Assembly: GCF_003054055.1 (NCBI RefSeq)
Contig: NZ_QBKI01000003.1
Location: 310,001-374,000 of the forward strand
DNA: 64,000 bases
Origin: Pontibacter mucosus
Lineage (GTDB): Bacteria; Bacteroidota; Bacteroidia; Cytophagales; Hymenobacteraceae
Direction of reading: 5' to 3'
The notes beneath the pieces were generated by a model. It worked only from the letters and a program-made list of their open reading frames with translations. It did no database searches and was not told where the DNA came from. This document shows, one piece after another, positions 59,535 through 64,000 of the stretch. Position numbers and translations under genes: made by a program. Numbering within the stretch: the first letter of the stretch is position 1; each line of letters opens with the position of its first letter.

Positions 59535-60233
59535 GTGTCGACCATACTTGAGATCAAAGACCTGAAGAAGACCTACGACAGCGGCGACCGCCACCTGACG
59601 GTGCTGCAAGGTATAAATTTTTCCTTAGAGGCAGGGGATGTGTGCTCCATTGTGGGGCCCTCCGGAAGCGGCAAAACCACTTTGCTGGGCCTCTGCGCCG
59701 GCCTGGACAGGGCCTCCTCCGGCTCAGTTGTACTGAATGGGATTCCGCTGGATAACCTCTCCGAGGATGAACGGGCACAGGTGCGCAACCAGTACGTGGG
59801 CTTTATCTTCCAGAACTTTCAACTCATACCTACGCTAACAGCGCTGGAGAACGTGATGGTGCCGATGGAGTTGCGCGGCGAACGGAACGTGCAGCAGCAG
59901 GCGATGGACCTTTTGGCCCGCGTGGGCCTGGCCGAGCGGGCCGACCATTACCCGACGCAGCTGTCGGGCGGGGAGCAGCAGCGCGTGTCGCTGGCCCGGG
60001 CTTTTTCGAACAAGCCCGCCATACTTTTTGCCGATGAGCCCACGGGCAACCTGGACGAAGAAACCGGGGATCGCGTAGAAAAACTGCTTTTCGACCTGAA
60101 CCGCGAAGCCGGCACCACCTTGGTGCTCGTGACCCACGACCTGGACCTGGCCGCTAAAACCGACCGCATCATCCGAATTAAAGGCGGAACGGTGGTGTCA
60201 GACCAGTTAACGGCAGTAGTGAGTAATGAATAA
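59535..60233 (+). CDS. ybbA: ABC transporter ATP-binding protein, YbbA/LolD type
   Basis: 232 residues, starting at GTG. Walker A GPSGSGKT, Q-loop FIFQNFQLIP, signature LSGGEQQRV, Walker B AILFADEPTGNLD and H-loop VLVTHDLDLA are all intact. The LolD/MacB-type subfamily works with FtsX-like permeases as mechanotransmitters rather than importers. The permease follows 128 bases later, after a word-repeat spacer. Divergent tesA-like gene upstream reproduces the E. coli tesA/ybbA/ybbP order. Confidence 0.94.
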   Translation: MSTILEIKDLKKTYDSGDRHLTVLQGINFSLEAGDVCSIVGPSGSGKTTLLGLCAGLDRASSGSVVLNGIPLDNLSEDERAQVRNQYVGFIFQNFQLIPTLTALENVMVPMELRGERNVQQQAMDLLARVGLAERADHYPTQLSGGEQQRVSLARAFSNKPAILFADEPTGNLDEETGDRVEKLLFDLNREAGTTLVLVTHDLDLAAKTDRIIRIKGGTVVSDQLTAVVSNE

Positions 60234-60361
60234 TGATTAATGATTAATGATTAATGAGGAATTAATAATGACTAATAAATCGTGAAGAACCATTATTCAT
60301 TATTCCCTACTCATTCTTAATTACTCATTCCCCCAATCTCTCATTCAAAATTAGTAACCAC
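60234..60361. repeat. Word-repeat inverted spacer between ybbA and ybbP
   Basis: The left part repeats TTAATGA/TAATGATT (60225-60275). The right part repeats the complementary ATTATTCATTATTC and CTCATTC words (60291-60345). It ends with TCATTCAAAATTA (60341-60353), a word also found before ccoG (35574-35586). Confidence 0.65.
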
Positions 60362-62944
60362 GTGTCTGAAAACACTGAATTTATACCTGGCAAGCGACCG
60401 TTGCATGTGCGCTGGCTCCTAAAAATGGCCTGGCGCGACAGCAGGCGGAACAGGGGCAGGCTGGCCTTGTTTATCTCTTCCATTATACTTGGGATAGCGG
60501 CGCTGGTGGCCATTAACTCCTTTGCCGATAACCTGCGCGCCGATATCGACAAGCAGGCAAAATCGCTGATAGGGGCGGACTTGGTTATCGCGGCCAACAA
60601 GGAAATTGAAGCCAACCAGCAGCAACTCCTCGATTCCATTGCCATTGGCGGCGACCGCTCCGACGAAGTGCGCTTTGTGTCGATGGTGCAGTTCAAGTCC
60701 TCCGGCGGTACCAGGCTGGTGCAGGTGCGGGCGTTGGAAAAAGGTGGTTTCCCATACTACGGTGCTATCGAAACTGAGCCCAAAGAAGCCAGCCATACGT
60801 TCCGGGAGGGAGGACGCAAGGCGCTGGTAGACCATACTTTGCTGCTGCAGTATAACTCCAAGCCCGGCGACTCGATTCAGGTGGGGAATATGACCTTTGA
60901 GATTGCCGGCGCTTTGCACAAAATTCCCGGCCAGACGGCCATGACGGCCACGATTGCCCCGGCAGTATACATTCCGCGCCACCTCCTGGAGGAAACCGGG
61001 TTGGTGCAACGTGGCAGCCGCGTAAGCTATTACCACTATTACAAACTGCCTGAGACCACGGACGCGGATAAACTGGTGAAGCGGCTGGAAAAGCGCCTGG
61101 ATGAAGCCGGCTTTGGCTACGACACCATCGAGAGCCGCAAGGAGAGCACTGGAAAATCTTATGAGGACCTGGCCAGTTTCCTGGCTTTGGTAGGTTTTGT
61201 GGCTTTGTTGTTGGGTTGTGTGGGGGTGGCAAGCGCTGTGCATGTGTACATCCGCGAGAAACTGGCTACCATTGGCGTGCTGCGCTGCCTGGGCGTGAGC
61301 GGCAGCCAGGCTTTCCTCATATACCTGTTCCAGGTGGTGGCCATGGGCTTGATTGGCTCTGTGATTGGGGCCATACTGGGTAGCCTGATACAGCTATACT
61401 TGCCGGAACTGTTTAAAACCTTTCTGCCTGTGGATGTGACGGTGGCCGTTTCGTGGGGGGCGGTGCTGCAGGGCATTGCTATCGGCGTTATCGTGGCCGT
61501 GCTGTTCGCGCTGCTGCCGCTGCTTACTATCCGCAACGTTTCCCCGCTCATCACGCTTAGGGCCGGTATAGAACATGTATCCAAGAAACCCGATAAGCTG
61601 CGTTGGGGCGTATACTTTCTGATTGTAGCCTTTATTTTCCTGTTCTCATACTTCCAACTGGGTACCTGGCTCAGGGCCCTGGCCTTTACGGGCGGTGTGC
61701 TGCTCGGCTTTGTGGTCCTGGCGCTGATTGCCAGGCTGATGATGTGGCTTGTGAAGCGCTTTTTTCCGGTGCATTGGGGCTACGTATGGCGGCAGAGCCT
61801 GGCTAATCTCTACCGTCCTAACAACCAGACGCTGCTGCTCACTGTGTCTATTGGCCTGGGCACGGCCCTGATTGCCACGCTTTTCCTGATGCAGCGCATC
61901 TTGCTGAGCGAGGTTGCCTTTGCCGCGAGCGAGAACCAGCCGAACATGGTGCTTTTCGACATCCAAAACGCGCAGAAAGAGAAGGTGGCAGCACTTACCA
62001 AAGAAGAGGGATTGCCTGTGCTGCAGTTGGTGCCGGTGGTTACCATGCGTCTGGAGGAGGTCAATGGCCTGACCGGGGCCGACGTGCGGGCCGACACGAC
62101 GCTGGGCATTTCGGAAAGGGCCTTTACGCGGGAATTCCGGGTAACCTACCGTGATTCCCTCATCAGCTCTGAGAAGACAGTAGAGGGAACCTGGCAAGGT
62201 GTCGCCACAGCGGAGGATGAAGTTATACCTGTCTCATTGGATGAGCGTTATGCAGAGCGGCTTAAAGCAGGGCTTGGAGATACGCTCGTGTTTAACGTGC
62301 AGGGCGCCAGAATCCCAACGGTCATCACCCACCTGCGCGAAATCGAGTGGAACCGGGTGCAGACAAACTTTACCATACTTTTCCCGAAGGGAGTATTGGA
62401 GGAGGCGCCGCAGTTTCATGTGCTCATGACGCGTACCGACACCGACGAGCAGGCTGCTAAGTTTCAGCAGACGCTGGTAAGGCAGTTCCCGAACGTGTCG
62501 GCCATCGATCTGGGCCTGATTCTGGAGACGCTCGACGATATCCTGGGTAAAATTTCCTTTGTAATCCGCTTTATGGCCCTGTTCAGCATTACGACAGGTT
62601 TGCTGGTGCTGATAGGTTCCATTAACAACAGCAAATACCAGCGGGTGCAGGAAAGTGTGCTTCTTAGAACCCTGGGCGCCAGCCGGAAGCAGATCCTGAG
62701 CATCAATGCCTTTGAGTACCTGTTATTAGGTGCCCTGGCCGCCGGGACCGGCGTTATACTTTCTGTTGGTGCCAGTTGGGCGCTGGCCGTGTTTAGCTTT
62801 GAGGTTGCCTTTGTGCCGGATCTGACGCCGCTGCTGCCCGTGTTTTTGGGCATTACCATACTTACCGTGTTCATCGGCATGCTCAACAGCCGCAGCATCC
62901 TGAGCCGTCCGCCCCTGGAGGTGCTGCGCCGCGAGGCTGCCTAA
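60362..62944 (+). CDS. ybbP: FtsX-family ABC permease, YbbP-like
   Basis: 860 residues, GTG start 8 bases after the repeat spacer. Ten membrane helices: one near the N-terminus (LALFISSIILGIAALVAINS), a first FtsX block (about 270-410), an internal pair, and a C-terminal FtsX block (about 725-850) ending NSRSILSRPPLEVLRREA. Large periplasmic loops lie between. This double-FtsX layout is that of YbbP. The YbbAP-TesA group is proposed to extract hydrophobic compounds from the inner membrane for the esterase, so the three genes probably act together. Confidence 0.93.
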   Translation: MSENTEFIPGKRPLHVRWLLKMAWRDSRRNRGRLALFISSIILGIAALVAINSFADNLRADIDKQAKSLIGADLVIAANKEIEANQQQLLDSIAIGGDRSDEVRFVSMVQFKSSGGTRLVQVRALEKGGFPYYGAIETEPKEASHTFREGGRKALVDHTLLLQYNSKPGDSIQVGNMTFEIAGALHKIPGQTAMTATIAPAVYIPRHLLEETGLVQRGSRVSYYHYYKLPETTDADKLVKRLEKRLDEAGFGYDTIESRKESTGKSYEDLASFLALVGFVALLLGCVGVASAVHVYIREKLATIGVLRCLGVSGSQAFLIYLFQVVAMGLIGSVIGAILGSLIQLYLPELFKTFLPVDVTVAVSWGAVLQGIAIGVIVAVLFALLPLLTIRNVSPLITLRAGIEHVSKKPDKLRWGVYFLIVAFIFLFSYFQLGTWLRALAFTGGVLLGFVVLALIARLMMWLVKRFFPVHWGYVWRQSLANLYRPNNQTLLLTVSIGLGTALIATLFLMQRILLSEVAFAASENQPNMVLFDIQNAQKEKVAALTKEEGLPVLQLVPVVTMRLEEVNGLTGADVRADTTLGISERAFTREFRVTYRDSLISSEKTVEGTWQGVATAEDEVIPVSLDERYAERLKAGLGDTLVFNVQGARIPTVITHLREIEWNRVQTNFTILFPKGVLEEAPQFHVLMTRTDTDEQAAKFQQTLVRQFPNVSAIDLGLILETLDDILGKISFVIRFMALFSITTGLLVLIGSINNSKYQRVQESVLLRTLGASRKQILSINAFEYLLLGALAAGTGVILSVGASWALAVFSFEVAFVPDLTPLLPVFLGITILTVFIGMLNSRSILSRPPLEVLRREAA

Positions 62945-62969
62945 ACTTTTCGAATCAGGTATAACCAAA

Positions 62970-63032
62970 AAATGCCTGTGCTGGTACAAGAAGAATCATG
63001 GTACCAACACAGGCATTTATATTTTTATACTT
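62970..63032 (+). terminator. Terminator of ybbAP
   Basis: An 18-bp stem (62970-62987 with 63001-63018) beginning AAATGCCTGTG and ending CAGGCATTT, with one mismatch, then TATATTTTTAT merging into TATACTT (63026-63032). Confidence 0.85.
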
Positions 63033-63038
63033 TGAGCT

Positions 63039-63959
63039 ATGAAAACTAACAAAGAGAACAGCGGCAAGACCGTACTCATCACAGGGGCATCTAACGGATT
63101 TGGGATGGAGTTTGCCAGGTTGTTTGCGCAGGATGGCTTTAACCTGATCCTGGTGGCGCGCAGCACCGAGCGCATGCGCAAATTAGGCTATTTCCTGCAA
63201 GAGGAGCATCAACTCAAGCATGTGTGCATCATCACCGCCGACTTAACCCGGCCGGAGGCGCCGCGCGAAGTATATGAGGAGGTGAAAGAGGCCGGACTAC
63301 AGGTAGACATCCTGGTAAATAATGCGGGAGCGGGTGTACATGGCATGTTCTTCGACACGGACCTGGAGCGGGAGAAAGCCATCATTCAGCTCAACGTCAC
63401 TACTCCGGTGGAACTGACGAAGCTGTTTCTGAAGGAGATGAAGCAGCGGAACTCGGGTAAGATCCTGAACCTGGCATCAGTGGTGTCTTTTATGCCGTCG
63501 CCGCTGATGGCCGTATATGGTGCCTCCAAGGCATTTATACTTTCCTTTTCAGAGGCGCTGTCTAATGAACTGAAGGACACTGATATTACGGTAACGGCGC
63601 TGTGCCCGGGTGCCAGCAACACCATGTTCTTCCGCAGGGCAGGGGCTGCCCATACACGCGCTGCCAGCGGAAACCTGTCGGAGCCGGAGGAAGTGGCCCG
63701 CGAAGGCTACGACGCCCTGATGAAGGGCGAGACACGCGTGGTATCGGGGTTTGCCAATAAGTTGCAGACCGCCAGCACCAACTTTCTGCCCGATACAGCC
63801 TTGGCCGCCACCATGCGCTACCAGATGGAGGAGCCCAACCAGGAGGAAGGCTCTAACCTCGTACCAGAACCATCGTTTGCTCTGGAAACCACGGCTCCGC
63901 GCAACACCACAGCCTCAGAGCCGCGCGATCAGGAACCGCCGGCAATACATAACCCGTAA
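63039..63959 (+). CDS. Short-chain dehydrogenase/reductase, DltE/YqjQ-like
   Basis: 306 residues. Classical SDR: TGASNGFGMEFARLFA at the N-terminus, LVNNAGAGVHG, the catalytic Ser in LASVVSF and YGASKAF with Tyr and Lys, then LCPGASNTMFF. The C-terminal 50 residues are a polar Glu/Pro/Thr-rich extension (SEPRDQEPPAIHNP end) outside the fold. The subfamily is close to DltE/YqjQ-type oxidoreductases with unknown substrates. Start is 6 bases after a TATACTT motif at the end of the preceding terminator. AAGTATA follows the stop (63965). Confidence 0.88.
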   Translation: MKTNKENSGKTVLITGASNGFGMEFARLFAQDGFNLILVARSTERMRKLGYFLQEEHQLKHVCIITADLTRPEAPREVYEEVKEAGLQVDILVNNAGAGVHGMFFDTDLEREKAIIQLNVTTPVELTKLFLKEMKQRNSGKILNLASVVSFMPSPLMAVYGASKAFILSFSEALSNELKDTDITVTALCPGASNTMFFRRAGAAHTRAASGNLSEPEEVAREGYDALMKGETRVVSGFANKLQTASTNFLPDTALAATMRYQMEEPNQEEGSNLVPEPSFALETTAPRNTTASEPRDQEPPAIHNP

Positions 63960-64000
63960 GCGGCAAGTATAAAACAGGTATAAAAACAAAGCAGGGACCT

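Noticed and set aside
1..64000. AAGTATA as a KOPS-like chromosome-orienting or Chi site
   Set aside because: Both orientations are nearly equal in number (about 67 and 79), whereas such sites are strongly strand-biased.

Overview
The window looks like a chromosomal segment of a Bacteroidota bacterium of the order Cytophagales, probably Hymenobacteraceae and close to Pontibacter. The placement rests on gene content: the lipoprotein Omp85 TamL, a fused cbb3 oxidase subunit CcoNO, a DPP11-type S46 peptidase, a PorT-like beta-barrel, a fused CusA-TolC heavy-metal pump, a DUF3127 protein and TTTG/TAnnTTTG promoters. The genus is inferred, because no rRNA gene is present. No tRNA, rRNA, transposase, phage gene or CRISPR array was found. 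Gene density and base composition are even, so this reads as core chromosome rather than an island.

Layout. 1-1880: end of a phytoene-desaturase-like oxidoreductase, a NuiA-like protein, a 2,4-dienoyl-CoA-reductase-like SDR. 2365-8965: a tripartite RND drug-efflux operon read leftward from its TetR regulator, with a good promoter. 9053-22527: mostly single genes (M19 dipeptidase, alpha/beta hydrolase, DPP11-type peptidase, YkvA, PIN-PhoH ATPase, AlbA-type protein, DUF3127 protein, isoaspartyl peptidase, HAD phosphatase, cyanophycinase, DUF892 protein). 22679-26641: M1 aminopeptidase and L,D-transpeptidase. 26683-39706: a microaerobic respiration locus with an azurin-like lipoprotein, an Fnr-type regulator, CcoI, CcoS, CcoNO, CcoQ, CcoP, CcoG, CcoH, a TauE/SafE-like protein, a double-domain universal stress protein and a lone cNMP-binding domain. 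39911-46139: DUF389 protein, voltage-gated K+ channel, PAP2 phosphatase, HemF, fused E1 of a 2-oxoacid dehydrogenase. 46374-52230: TamL divergent from a TrmH-type methyltransferase, then a sigma factor / anti-sigma-like / beta-barrel operon. 52486-58486: heavy-metal RND efflux. 58656-63959: TesA-like esterase divergent from a YbbA-YbbP ABC pair, then an SDR.

Two signals stand out. First, the heptamer AAGTATA (either strand) occurs about 145 times by eye in 64 kb, roughly 20 times the chance expectation. It lies in both orientations, inside and between genes, as full AAGTATACTT palindromes, and as inverted pairs forming terminator stems. This resembles DNA-uptake sequences of Neisseria and Pasteurellaceae, but no such signal is known to me for this group. 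Second, a TGAC-N4-GTCA palindrome, resembling an FNR/DNR box, lies upstream of ccoNO, ccoG and the stress-protein gene, with a one-mismatch copy before ccoI, all near the fnr-like gene. This suggests one oxygen-responsive regulon.
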